From the NCBI GenBank assembly GCA_963855995.1, contig OY979726.1, positions 4,617,501 to 4,681,500 on the forward strand: a DNA stretch of 64,000 bases, read 5' to 3'. This DNA comes from Muricea muricata (lineage: Eukaryota > Cnidaria > Anthozoa > Malacalcyonacea > Plexauridae). Below the pieces are notes generated by a model. That model was not told where the DNA came from, did no database searches, and worked only from the letters and a program-made list of their open reading frames with translations. A program made the translations under genes and the position numbers. The first letter of the stretch is position 1, and each line of letters opens with the position of its first letter. Shown here one piece after another: positions 11,201 through 24,281 of the stretch.

Positions 11201-14200
11201 TTGGTATTTTATTACTCTCTTATTTTTTATCAGTCATTTGCGCAATCAATAAATATAATCCAGATTGGAGAAATTGTGGGCATTCTTGGGCGCCCGTTCT
11301 AGTTTCCTAACGTGGGCAATACTTTTTTTAATTTGTTTATTCACAAAATCCATCTAGATTTACTTCAAAAAAATTTGAGAAAAATATATAAATATATTTG
11401 TCCGCGAAAGTTAGGGAACTGGAAATGACACCAGAAATGTCTTTAAATTCCGCCATTTTGTGTTGCGCTTTTCTTGGAGTTGCATACATACAGTTTAAGC
11501 TCACACGTACACGTTCTTCACTTGCTGTATTTCTTGCTATCGGGGTATCATCATGCCGGGAATTTGTCCATGAGTTTCTTCGTCGACTAACCTCTGTGAC
11601 CTGTCACGCCTATTATAATTACTTAGTCCTCTCTAATGCTTGTGAACGTAGTTTTCTTTGCTTATCTTGTAAACAGTTTTCTGAACATCGTAATTTTTTT
11701 TTCAAAGAATGCCAAGTAAAAAGTGAATACAACAACCATCAACTAATGATGCAACAAGATGGGAAAGAATTCATATCGACATAAGAAGTAAATCACAAGC
11801 CGTCTCCATCAGATGTTAAGATGCAAATACTATCACAATGTACGGTTTGTTAAAGTCAATTCAATTAAAGCTTAGTGTCCTATATTCTAAAATATTTTGT
11901 AACATTAATTTTCTCCTTATTTTATGTTGGTTGACTGGACACGAGTGAGCTAGTTACCTACTGGACCGCCTTGATGCTCCATGAAGAGAGTGCGCCAACC
12001 AGATGAAACCATAAACAGCATGATGAAACGAGAACAACCGAAGCCAAGAAGATCCAAAGATAGAGTGAAAGTAAGTTTTTTTATTTTATCTTGTCGTTTC
12101 CATTTTTTTAGCAGTTCAGCTTTTGTTTCAATAAAAATTAACATCTCGCACTAACGTTGCTAGTGTCGGTAGTACTGTAAAAAGCACACAGGATCTTTCA
12201 CTACCTGAAACAATAAAAAAAAACAAAATTCGACTTTCGAGCGAATTAAAGCCTTTCGTTGGGGAGTTGGTCGTAAAGATAGAAATTTAATGCGCTGTCT
12301 GCCATCTTAGATTCATATTTGATCTCGTTGACACGTAAAATCTTGATTCCCAAACAGCTTGAAGTAAGCTAGTTTTGATATAAGTTACATTTCACGTGCA
12401 CAGTAATTCTCAAAGAGATATCGGCAATAAATTTGAGAGAGCTTTTGAGAGAGATTAGTGCGAGATATTAATTTTTATTGTTCGAAAGAGCTTTAAGAAT
12501 TTACACATTCCTTACATAAATTAGGGTAGCTGCAAGTTGTGTGCGTGTGAGAAATAAAGACTCCTTCACGGCTATGATTTTCTTTTGTGTTTTGCTCACG
12601 ATTTATTAATGATTCTCGAGATTTTAATAAAAAAATTTCATATTAACAGCTTACACAATAATTTGGCCGGCCTAATTAATACTATTTTATAATATACTGA
12701 GTGTCAAAGTTCATTTATTCCTGTTTCTTATTGGTTAAGAACGTATCACGTGATAGTGGAGAAATTCTATTGTCTCCCTGGCAACGTAGCTAAGCGGTGG
12801 ACATTACTTTTATTCACCGGTAGACAACAAATCCACAAAGCCTCACGTAGCCATGTCAGGTAAAAGGTAATCCTTTTTACACATGTTTGATTGATTTGTG
12901 GTACTTTTCTTCTCTTTTGGCACTCAGTATATAATAAAATACTTATTGACTGAGACCTCGGGAAAGCAGTATGTTTTGTGGACCCTCGACATCGACAGTC
13001 TCTGGTCCACAAAACATACTGTTTCCCTCGGTCTCAGTCAATAAGTGTTAATTACTATACATTGCAGTTGTTTTATGCGTTGTGATTGGTCAGTTGTATG
13101 CAGATAAATGCGACTATCACACAATCTGCAGATAACTCAGTCATACAATAAGAATACATAGAAGGGCCACTCAGCAGTGCAACATGTCACACTATGTTTA
13201 TGCAGTTTACTGGCTGCCACCAGCCAGTTCAGCATTCCTATTGGCCAGAAAATGCAATTGACTGGCTGAGAAAATGCTAATAACGTGCGTAATGCGACAT
13301 GCGCGGCTTCAAAAACTCCAAAGGCTCCGACGCGAGTGGCCCTTCTATGTATTCTTATTCTATGGCTCAGTTATCTGCTAGCAGATAACTGAGTTATCTG
13401 CATGTTGAGCCTACGGTGCAGATTATTACAGTATGCGGTATTCGTTGGCATCAATGGTTGGCATGGCAACAACATTTTTTCGATATTTTCTGTTTCATGT
13501 TATGGCATCTTGCTTTTTAAGCTCTTCCGAAGGCGAAATTCGTCAATTGCTCGAGGAAAAAGACTTACAATGTATAATAAAGCAATTATCGGATTCGGTT
13601 TTTGTGATATGCAAAATTATCAATGTCTTGGTAAGAGTTATCTGACTCGCCTTCGGCTCGGCTGATAACTCTTACCTCGACATTGATCATTTCGCATATC
13701 ACAAAAACCTCATCCAATAAGTGCTTAATATGTTATAGTTTACTTATTAAGCTTTGTGGAAACACCACGTAAATTTATTATTGCAATAATAAATTTACGT
13801 GGTGTTTCCACAAAGCTTAATAAGTATATTGTATTCACCATGCAAACGTACAAGAAACTTATCATGTTATAGTTTATAAATTATTCGTAACTATCATCTC
13901 ATAACTTAATTCTTTCTACTATTGCAAAGGGTGATGGGATGTGAAAAAAACGCACAAGAAGAGAAAAGAATGAACGATCCTGGACGGCAAGACCCACAAA
14001 ACAACAATCCACAAGAATAAGAAGACACGACATTGTAATAGAAAGTAGTGGTAATGTGCAAGTTAGTAGAAAACAAGATACTTATTATTGAGGGATCAAA
14101 GAGGATTTAATAGATATTTCTCGTTAATGAAAAAGAAAAGACAGCAAATTAAGTGAAAAAAATTGGATTGAAATAACATTGATATCAAATACATTCAACA

Positions 14201-14927
14201 AAATAATTAAATAGAATATCTAGGAGTTTGGCAGTCAATTTTCGAGTCAAAAAACAGGTAAAAATATGGTAAATGTCGACAATATTTTTTAAAGAAACAA
14301 TACCTTAACGCCTGGAAATTTCGTCTCTAACATTTGGATTTGGATATTTCTAAAAACAAAACAAAATAACATGTAGGATTGAACGTTTTACAAAAATAAG
14401 TTTCCTAATAATGCCACTAAATTATAGTTGATGCATTTTGTCACTATTCTTGGTTTGCACATGACGTCATTTCGTGTGATTGGGCGCCATCTTGGTTGAC
14501 TCTGCAGATTACTTCAGCTGTTTACAGCGAAGTACTTGTGTCAATTTACTATTTCATCGTTAGTTTTAGCGTATTATGAATGATACTTTAAAGATGTATG
14601 GCTCGATAGGATCAGATATAATGAATAGATACTTTGTGGTTGCCATGTGTTTCAAACGTCAACAAAGATGGCGTCGATTGCAAACGATCAATTCCGTCGT
14701 TCTACCTTTAAAGAATGTGTTCTCTGGTTAAAAAGCGAGAAAATGTGACTTGTATTCCAATTCACCGTAGCAAAACAGATGGTGGCATGTCGATTTTACC
14801 AGAATTTAATGCGGGTATCAATCAAGAATACCAGTGAAATGATATTTAAGATAAGCTAATGGACGGAATTTTAACACAAGTGACAAAATAACCTATCTGT
14901 CTGTTCCTCAAACGAGGTTAATTTACC
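7752..14927. repeat. Right arm of a giant palindrome
   Basis: This is the mirror of 1-7176. Beyond 14927 the sequence still resembles an interspersed repeat that also occurs at about 20380-20640, and that resemblance crosses the point where symmetry stops for lack of left-hand sequence. The boundary at 14927 is therefore set by the window edge and is not a proven end of the palindrome. Sub-features described for the left arm recur here at 14928 minus their coordinate. Confidence 0.95.
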
Positions 14928-15501
14928 TTAAGTTTTTAAACGATTTCAGACCGCAAGGCATTCTGGTAAAATCAACACCCGCCATCTTTTTGCTACATTA
15001 AATTCCCAAGGGAATATATCATTTCTTTGTTTCTTAGCTAATTTGGTTCATACATCCATGCAAATCAGTAGGATCATTATATTTTTTTGTGCATTTTAAA
15101 TTCCCATGGGAATACGGCATGCTTTGTTTCAATGGTGATGCGTCTGTTTATGGTAATTACTGCATAATGCGAATCCTCTTTGATTATTAATATGATAAGT
15201 ATCTTGGTGCTTTCAGATTTGTTTTGGTAAGCAGGAACAATGAAGTCATTGTTTGTGTACACTAAAGCAAATTACGAAGGTGGTTTGAGAGCAGCTGCGA
15301 GGTACCATGCAAATGAAGGCGTTTCGGTTAAATAAGTGTGAGAATTACGGCATTAAAAATTGCATGTCATCTACACTTAAGGATATAAGTTGCCAAAAAA
15401 AAAAAAACAACTTTAGTGAATCTGTTGAGTTTCAATTGCTTTTTATTTTTGCCTAATTCTCATGCTTATTTGACCCAGCCTTGGACTTTGGTAAGTATCA
15501 G
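14928..15501. repeat. Right flank of the palindrome, no gene
   Basis: The first 70 bases continue an interspersed repeat also found at about 20557-20640 (gatttcagac, tctggtaaaatc and gccatctttttgctac blocks). The rest is A/T-rich and has two cccatggg/cccaaggg-type short palindromes. I see no gene. Confidence 0.5.
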
Positions 15502-15741
15502 GGGCCGGTTGTATCAAAGGCGTTTAGCTTAAACGGTGGATAAGTCAAAAATATGAAACACGTTTCCATGTTGTGTAAACAAACCAGCTGAAGTTATTTG
15601 ACCTGAGAAGAACAATTATATATAAAACTAAATATTTATTCTATTTCAACTCATAATTTCGGTTCCGTACTAGGTGTAAAACTGATTTTTAAATTTCACT
15701 TATCCACCGTTTAAGCTGAACGCCTTTGATACAACCGGCCC
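15502..15741. mobile_element. MITE with 3-bp target duplication (CAG)
   Basis: Terminal inverted repeats of about 40 bases begin gggccggttgtatcaaaggc and run to the complementary right end. Both sides are flanked by cag (15499-15501 and 15742-15744). The 240-base non-coding element is of PIF/Harbinger size. That assignment is tentative because the duplication is not TTA. Confidence 0.8.
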
Positions 15742-17499
15742 CAGGTTTATATTTACTCCGGAACAGTTAACACAACGAAAAGCCCATGCCCATTCAGCTA
15801 AGGTTTTACGTTTGAAAATTCAATCAAAAACTCAGTCTAAGTGGGTTTAAGTAGCTAGAGATAACGTAATTTATCTTTTTATTTTGCTTTTTTGTTTATA
15901 ACGTAATTTATTAGCTAAATGTATGGACTGCGAGGGTGTGCGCCGTGTGTAAGTTGCATGGGGTTAGGTTTATTAAAGGAATTAAAATTTTTGAAAGTAT
16001 GCTTAAAAACCAAAATCTGTCGTCACTTCTAACAAAACAGTTAAGAGTAGGTTTCAACATCAACTAAATTGATCTATACTATTAACCAAGAAAAATGCGA
16101 ATTAAGTTTTATATTTTGCAAGCAAATTTTAAATAGAATTCTCACCTGTTTTTATGTACGAGCTTTTTCTGTTTACGTTTGATCTAAAATATCCAAATAA
16201 ATTGCATTTAAAATGCATACTTTACCGAAATTTTAACTCTTTTAATTTTCGAAATTGGGTGGCAGTCGGGGTGGTGGTGGTGCATGCGGGTTTATCAGCT
16301 GTGAGTGACTGTGCGATGGTGAGGAAAGTGAAGGTAACGAATGGAATGCAGGAGCTTAGAACTGAGGAAGACAGCTTAGAACTGAGGCAGGTAGGCAGTT
16401 GGTAGGATCAGCGGGGGGCACTTGACATTTTGGCTTTGGGAATCAAATTTGCATGCTAAGTACTTAAGTCACTAACGTTTGTTGTTTTAATTTGTTAGGT
16501 ACGCGCGGCTGCTCTCTAGGGAAGATCAACTTAGCAATTGTATTAGCACTTGCAAAGTTGGTCTTCTCTTTGCCGGCTACCCCGGCCAGTTCTCCGAGTG
16601 CTACTTCCACCGTGAATAAGTAGAAGTACTTGTACTACATGTATAAGTACTTCTACTTAGGTGGAAGTGGCACTTGGGGAGCTGGCCGGGGTAGGGGGAT
16701 TTTTTTTATTCAATTTCTCAATTCCCATGGGAATTGAATTTTTAATTAAAAAGGGGTCACAAGTAAATTTTGTAAACAATTTATTGAAAAAATTTGTAAA
16801 GATACATACAATTTGAATAACAATAAAAAGAGATTAACTACCACACATTGTACTTATTAAAATAACAACAGAAGAAAACAGAACATGGCAGAGAGAACAA
16901 TAACACAAGTGAATGAACAAAGTCCTAAAAAACTTGGGTCTTTTCAACGTAAGTAAATGTTTATACTTCAAAATATATTATAACAATGAAACAACTTGAA
17001 GTGATAAATTTTGAGAGTTTTGCAAAGGTTTACCCAGCATATAACGAGTTGTTTCACAATTACAAAGAAAAACATGTGGCTCAAAACAGGCAACTGATAG
17101 AGATGACGAGAAGGCTTAACAAGTCTAAGTAGAAAGGTTTTCAAAAGTTAGTCACATTTTTATAACCATATGTAACTACCCTGTCAACTCTCCCAGTGGG
17201 AAGAACCGGAGTACCCGGAGAAAACCCACGAGTTTTGGCGGAGCGTTGACCAACGCTTTTTCAAATACAGCCAGCCTCACAGAAGAAAGGTATTTTTGTC
17301 AAAAGAAAAATATCATTTTTAATCAATTGTGCTTTTATAAGTCAGAAAAAATACATGCACGAATTACCAACGAATTTTGATGGCTTTGAGACATGTAACG
17401 TGGGCACATAATTCTTCCTAAAAATACTTTTTTGTACTCGAAACAACCCTTCAAAACGTCGAAAAACAACGAAGAAACGATTTTTTTATAAATTCCAAA

Positions 17500-20346
17500 T
17501 TGACCAAGCTGTAATGTTCGGAGCCACATTTTTCTTATTGCGTTTCTAACCTGACAATGTGAAATGCACTAAACATTGCTACCTTTATTTTTTTTAACAA
17601 AAAATTCAAAAATACATAGAATAAAAACCAAGCATTTTTAGAATATTGTGTGTAGCACGACATTTTTCAGAAACCAATCTCTTACACTTTTCTTTGCATA
17701 ACAGTGCATGCGATCTATTTTTCGCAAAAAAATACAAAGAAAGTCTCAGACATCTCATTTTTCTGGTGGGCACAAGAACAGAAGCTTTTTGTTCAAATTG
17801 TGATAATTTATTTGAGATAACTTTGGGCAAAATTCTATTTTTCATTGAAAACAGCCGAAAAATCAATGCTTTGGCTTTGCCCAGCAACTAAGAAAGTCAC
17901 TCGATAGTGAAGTTGCTTTATATACAATTGATAGTTTCAGTGTTAAAGAGACCAAAATAAAAGTAGAAATACATAACTTAGATTGATCTTGGATTGAAAA
18001 GTAAAAAATTTATTCGAAGAATCAATTTAAATTTAGTCTTTTTGGAAGGTACCATTGTCAGGTTAGGAACATATCTCTTTGAAGTATAAATTCATCTTTA
18101 CTTACTTGTTGAAAAGACTATATTCAAGAGCCATGTAAACCTGTTTTCTTATATTATTATTACCACGCAAGTATTACAAAGTGGAATATTTGAAATGTAA
18201 ACTTGAACTGAAGCAAAGGAAATGCACATACAAATTCAGAAATATTTCAATTGCCAAAATACAAATTCACCACAACCAAACAATATAAAAAGTTCCAGTA
18301 AGCAATATGTTGTAATTTTAATTAAGAAACTTATAAAGTAATAACTCATACAGGAAACACAAAAGAAATCATTTTCTCATCTTACAGAATCGGTATTTTC
18401 AAAATCACTTTGCTATAGATCTGATGTATAAAATTGACGAGTTTCACAAGCCATTTACAACATTCGCATCTGTGTATGTCAGATATCTCGCCTTCAGCTT
18501 GGGTTTGTATATCCGATACAACCCGGTCACTTGTATTGTAAATAGTACAAATCAAAATTGTTATCAAATCAAAGTCTCAAACTAATTTAAATTATTCTAC
18601 TCCATATAATGCCAGACAGTTTTACTTTTTCTCAGGAAAGACCTTATGTTCAACAAGGTAAATTTGGCATGTTAATTAAGAAGTCTGTAAAATTTGAAAT
18701 TGCATAGTATCAACTAAAAGCTTCATGTGACTTAAAACTTTTTCAAGTCGATGTAATACGAAGAACTCTGGTAAAGTATTTACTGTATCCAGGCATCAAT
18801 AGAAAACTTTTAAAATTAAAAATTGTAGTTACTTATACTTATTATTGGCCAACATCTGTACTGCTTGTTTATCTAGAAAATCTGGCATACTGTCAATTTT
18901 TTTAGTCCAAGGAAACTTTTTTACTCTTAAATTCTTACATCCGCCACATCTTTTCTTTGCTAATAAAAAGAGCCCACAGAATTTATTTGGCAAGTTGTGG
19001 TTTTCTTTTTCATTTAAGATATGTAATTAATTGATAAAGTTAAAGAACAACTGCATCAGTTCATCTCAATTCCAAACAAGTTCCACTTTGTAAACAAAAG
19101 ACAATATGCTAGCTTATTTTGTCCTTAATAAGTAGTTCATCTTAAAGTTTGAAAGTCAACATTCTAGGACAAAATCACAAAGTCTGTATCTAAGATAAAT
19201 TACCAGTAGTATAAAATATTACAAAGTATTTTTTTAACTTTAAAGGGTCCAATATAACATTGAGAACTATATATTGTGATTTTCAAATGAACTTTCCAAA
19301 CTTTCAAATGAACACTCAAAGCCAGCTTAAACAAAAGATGATTGAGATAGTAAACCAGGAAATAACATAGGTGTCGTAATTTTTTATCAAAAATATGATA
19401 TAGTGCATATAACAGAAACATTTCAATTAAAAAGTAGAAATATATTTCCTGTGGTTAGTTTTAATTGCTATATATATTGAAATTTTAGTATAATAATGGA
19501 TGTTTTTGTTTCTGGCAAAGTCACCTCAATCTCCTTATGTTTAACCAACATTACAAAGTCAAATAATGACAAACACGAATGATTAAACACAAATTTATAT
19601 TTTAATGGGTAAAAATAAATATGTCCAAATTAGTATAATCATGCATATAGGTCTAGTAGGGTACCAATTTTTAGAAACAGAATTGTGTTGTTTAGAGGCA
19701 TAACATATAAAATTGCTAGATTTGATATTTCAGTTTTTTAAGAAAGCCTTTTGTATGTGTTTTCATGAACTCTTGGGCCATAATTCAATTGATTTGAACC
19801 AAATAAGATTCTAACTTTCTTTTAAAACACAGTTCATCATTATTTGACTTTTTCTAAGATTAAAATGCTTCTGGAGCACATGAGATTCCACGGTATGTGT
19901 ACCCACAAAATAATCGTCAAATTAGGTGAGAATGAAACCGTCATGTCCAAAATTATACCGTCCCAAATTGTCCCATATTCAATATTGTACATGCAATATT
20001 CCAATACCTTTAACAATTTCATTTTTCATAATCTGCCAGTTGTTGAGAGGAGGTTAAGCATTTTGTCGATCTACAAACAAATTTCAAAGAATTCTATTGA
20101 AGATAGATAACTGAAATGGTAAACAAACTGCAAAAGATAACAATGCAAGTGGTTGTGTAAAAACTAAAGACCACGTAAAGTCGGCCATTCTGTACAGTGT
20201 TTGGATTTGACAGTTTGAATTTTAATTGCCTCAAGAAAAGTCTAAAAGGCATTAAAAACATAACATTCCTTGTTCTTTTTTAACCTCCCGACCTTGCACG
20301 ACTCCCACATCCTGCTCCGTCTCCTCCTATCCACCTCCCACCCTCA
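17500..20346. other. Interior A/T-rich region, no gene seen
   Basis: Short open frames on both strands lack family motifs, are not ATG-anchored in any convincing way, or overlap one another. I see no transposase, repeat array or RNA gene. Confidence 0.5.
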
Positions 20347-20347
20347 A

Positions 20348-20774
20348 GGCCCTGTCACACGGTGCACTTTTCCTTGCATTCACCGTAGCAAAAAAGATGG
20401 CGACATGTCGATTTTACCAGAATGCATTGCAGGTATCAAGAAAGAATACGTGGGAAAAGATGACAAGAAGCAAAGCTACTGGATTGAAATTTTAACACAA
20501 GTGTGAAAATAACCTATTGTCTTCTGTCTGTTCTTCAAAAGACGTTAATTTGCCTTTTTAAACAATTTCAGACTGCCATGCACTCTGGTAAAATCGACAT
20601 TTGCCATCTTTTTTGCTACAGGGAAAATCTACTCTTAAGTAAATTTGTGACAAATGTTTGGTACGTTAAAAAACCCCAGCAAACTGTGATGGAAACTTGC
20701 ATTTGCCAATTTTACATCTCCCAATAGTAGAATTGCATTTCAAGTTGCAAGAAAAATTGCATTGTGACAGGACC
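20348..20774. mobile_element. MITE with ggccctgtcacac ends
   Basis: The terminal sequences ggccctgtcacac and tgtgacaggacc are inverted copies about 400 bases apart. Subterminal blocks gacatgtcgattttaccaga and tctggtaaaatcgaca are also inverted. A related copy straddles the right end of the giant palindrome (about 14740-15000), and the start of the window begins inside one. No clear target duplication was found. Confidence 0.65.
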
Positions 20775-21754
20775 TTTATTCTCCAGTGTTCCCGCCAACC
20801 TGCTCCCACCATTAGATGGAAAGTCCTTTTTTCACTACATTTTAGTAATTAGGCTACCCCCCTCCTCTCACAAGTCTGTAATCGCCTGACGAAATCAATT
20901 GGTCGACAGTCCAAGGCATGTTTTGTAATCGAAATTCACAAAATTAAAATTAAATTGCCTTTTTTCAATAAATTTGAACCAGAACCAACTCTATACATAG
21001 AACTGTCTCAGCATACTTTCTTCGACAATCTCAACAATTCAAGACCTCATTCAGTTTCTATAGCGGATTTCATGGTATTATTATCGAACCAACTTCAACT
21101 GAAAACGGTAGCCTTAATCTTACATGCGACCATAGCCATGCTTGGAAAGCACAAACTTACAATACTCGAAAATTGTACTTATTTCCAGTCTGATCTCTCA
21201 AAAATCGATCTCTATGCACAATCTAAGTACTTTGCTACAAATAATGATAGAAAATAAAGCATATTACCTTAAAACAAAGTTAGGATGCATGAAAATTTAG
21301 AGGACTTTCAAGGAGCAAAATCTTCGAGCTAGAGAAAAATTTTGAAAAAATAGTATTCGGAAAATCTTCGAGCAGCGTCGGAAACCGACGAATTCCGAGG
21401 AACGCCGAAACTACCACTTTGTGTCGACATGCTCCGAGCAAGTTCCTTGTTCCTGATTCAGAAGAAGCTGTATCACAGATCAGATATATACAGATAGGGA
21501 ACTCGCACTCAATAACCTCAATTTTTGTGTCCCCGTGCTCACGTCATTCCACGCGCCACGCAAATTGCTCTGGCAAGTGTCGTTCGTCGTGTTTTCAGTC
21601 AAAAGCATAGGAAAAACGCCGTTCGAAAGTACAAAAATGAATATTTTTGCGAAGTTCCTTCACCGATCTTCATTTTGTATGTATGTAGATATTTCAGTAG
21701 AATTTGCGTTTGATTCTTGTGTAGAAATTTCTAAATTTCCTTAAAAGTAGGAAT

Positions 21755-22095
21755 AAACCAGAAAATGACGGAAACACGCTCTCAAAACTTCACCGCGACA
21801 CATCGCTGGAATTTGTCGTTTTAAAGCATTTTGCATGAGAATCTTTGCACGTAAAACCTTCTTGCGGTTTAGATGTTCTAGCATGCACGTTTAAATGCGT
21901 GTTTTGTTGACACATTTCGCTAGAAATTGAGTTTAAACGCCGTGTTTAGGTCGGCTCACGCGGTTTGTGCCAGCGGTATCACCCATGAGCGCTGCACCGA
22001 CTTCTGACACCGAAAAAAAAAAATAAAAAAAAAAAAAAAACAGAAACGGGGCGAATTTAAAACTCCGCCTCGCCTACGGCAGGCGGAGTAATAAG
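21755..22095. repeat. Interspersed repeat, copy 1
   Basis: It shares a long ordered similarity with 36060-36385: ggaaacacgctctcaaaac, aatctttgcacgta, gctagaaattgagt, ggctcacgc and gacaccgaaaa blocks. Copy 1 carries a long A-rich tract after the gacaccg block and ends with an actccgcc / ggcggagt hairpin. The element type is unknown. Confidence 0.7.
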
Positions 22096-23284
22096 TTAAT
22101 TGTTTCTTCGTGATTGTACGTTTGGAAGAGTTTCTAGAAAATTATTTTGCAGAGGAATCACGTGCGTTCTTTACATGTTGCAAATACATCATAATTGTTA
22201 GTAATTTATGCATTTATTTTGTCCGACTTGTAGAAAAACATAGCTGAAGTGAAACGATACTTTTCTATTGTCAAAAATACCTTTATCTCTGAGGCTATAT
22301 ATAATATTGCTTCGTTTGTAAAAAAGAGTTAGTCAACGCTCTGCCAAAAGTCGTGGGTTTAAATTCTCTGGGTACACCGCTTTCTCCCCACAGGGAAAGT
22401 TGACAGGATACTTACTGGTTAATTAAACCTGTTAAGCCTTACCGCCCTCTTAAACTGGGTTAAAAAATTAAAAAGTGCCTTAATTATAGAACTACGTATC
22501 ATTTCCACTTAATCATTCACATGTTTTTGTGCCATATATATTTTCGTAATAGTGAAACGAGTCTGTACTGTATACTGGACGATTCCTTTGCAAAACTCTC
22601 AAAATTTTCCCTTCATGGTTATTTTTAGAAATTCTTGTCAAAAATTTATTTACAAAACTTGCACTTTGCCCCTTTAATTAAAAATTCAATTCCCATGGGA
22701 ATTAAGAAACTGAATAAAAGAATCCACCTCACTCTCCTCCGCAGAGCCTTTGTATTATTTTCAAAATATTTCGCAAAAATTTCGTGGGCTTGTTTGGGAT
22801 TTTCGAACATTTGACAATGGCGCTTGACAACAAAGGGTAGCCTTTTTGGGGGGACACGCTGTAGAAGTACTTGTTTACTTGCCCATGTAATGCAAGTTCT
22901 ACTTATTTGCGGTGAAAGTATCACTTGAAGAGCTACAAATGCTATTGCTAATTGTTAAGTTGATCTGCTGTAGATATAGCAGCCACGCATAACAAAATAA
23001 AACACAAACGTTAGGGACTCGCCAGACAAATTTTAATCCACACAAATAATCGTACGGATACGATTTGCTTTTACACGGCACTACCCTATCTGGACAAGTT
23101 TGTGACCAGCTATCCGAGCAAGTTTTTAACCTGCTACGAAAGCGTACTAGTGCCAGACAAATGTCTGGCCGTTACCGTGTGAATGCTAATCGAACAGACT
23201 CAAGATATGAGTTGTTATGGCATTTTTGCGGGGATATTTCGACTCTACTTCAAAGTACTACTACTTCAACCAGACTTTGAAATA

Positions 23285-23400
23285 GAGTCAAAATATCACC
23301 GCAAAATTGTTGTAATAGGTCTTCTCTTGAGTCTTACAGGATGTTTTTCTTCTGAGTACGTTTTTTCCTGTATTTTATTAAATTATCTGCTGGTAGCTAA
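23285..23400 (+). repeat. Interspersed repeat with atcaccgcaaaattgttg block
   Basis: It shares ordered blocks with 63321-63441 (+) and, inverted, with 42781-42895. The blocks are atcaccgcaaaattgttg, a gagt..acaggatgtt segment and attaaattatctgctggta. An upstream inverted partner (gatatttcgactctacttc at about 23235) suggests these are foldback ends. Confidence 0.55.
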
Positions 23401-23414
23401 TGGTTTTTAGACAT

Positions 23415-23700
23415 TACATTTTCTACCATGTTTTTGTTATGTCACGACCGTGTTTTTCTTGTAACGTTGTTAATTAGGTTTAACAAAAAATGACCCTGAA
23501 GGGACCTAATTAGGTTTCCAGGTTCGATTGCTGGAGCCAGATAGATGTGCACTAACTGATATACGCTAACTATACTTAGTATGGTTGGTAGAGGTAAGTA
23601 TACTAAATATAAACTAGTAATGGGTACTTACATTTATAGCTAATCCCGCTAACCGCCCCACCATCCTTACCACCCATATTGTGGTCGTATTAACATTAAC
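23415..23700 (+). mobile_element. Single-arm relative of the 25.3-27.4 kb foldback element
   Basis: Ordered similarity to the left arm of the foldback element covers ttttgttatgtcacg, aatgaccctg, gggacctaattaggtttcc, ctggagcca, agaggtaagtatactaaat and cccgctaaccgcc. There is no opposing arm, so it is a truncated or solo-arm copy. Confidence 0.7.
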
Positions 23701-24281
23701 AGAGTTTCACTGTATGTGTTCAATCATAGAAAACGTTGCCCTCAACAAACCTGCTACCCAAAGCAGTACCTCGAATCGCAGGAATCGCGGGTCGCTTGAT
23801 GGATGGCAACCACAGACCTGTCTCTGGAAACGAGAACTGTTGAGACCAAGCCGGTAGCTTATCATGGGAAGTCGATTGGTAACCATAACAACGCGTGCTG
23901 ACGATTATTGGCGAGAAGTGAACACGTTTTCTGTTACGGTCAAAAATTCATTGTGTGCCTCGGGTAATGGTGAAACGACTACAACTACTGATACGCTTGT
24001 GAGATAGTGGAAAAAGGAATGTATGCACGAATCACGGTTATGTGGTGGTTCTGCTACACGGCTCTCTCAATGTGAAGTGGAAGTACATGGATATCCAATC
24101 AACGTTTACAAAAATGAAGGTAAAGGCTGAATTTTTATCCTAGAGAGTTAACAGTGCGTCTACTTAGTCCACTGCTATTGTTGATAGCGAGGTTCAGATA
24201 TGGAAGCATGTTGTGTTAAGGCTGATTACAGGCTGTGTAATTCCAGTCAAAGCTCATTCCAGATGTCAGTATATTTCTTAA

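Larger units (their letters stand above)
16524..22966. mobile_element. Probable 6.4-kb element with long diverged inverted ends
   Basis: The left end (about 16524-17500) and the right end (about 22110-22966) are inverted, diverged copies sharing blocks in mirrored order. These are gatcaactta, an acttctac/gtagaagt motif, aattcccatgggaatt with aatttttaattaaa, a SINE-tail block (ccggagtacccggag) and aaggtatttttg. The interior has no transposase or other convincing ORF. Two independent insertions of one long repeat in opposite orientation could give the same pattern. Internal pieces are listed separately. Confidence 0.55.

Noticed and set aside
11398..11784. 128-codon open frame in the right arm (mirrored at 3144-3530)
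   Set aside because: It begins at a TTG, has no recognisable motif and lies in repeat sequence. The identical mirror copy only reflects the palindrome.
22646..22924. 92-codon minus-strand frame with the stretch FVVKRHCQMFENPKQAHEIF
   Set aside because: It looks coding-like for about 40 residues but matches no family I can name and lies in the right inverted end of a transposon. Left as unknown.
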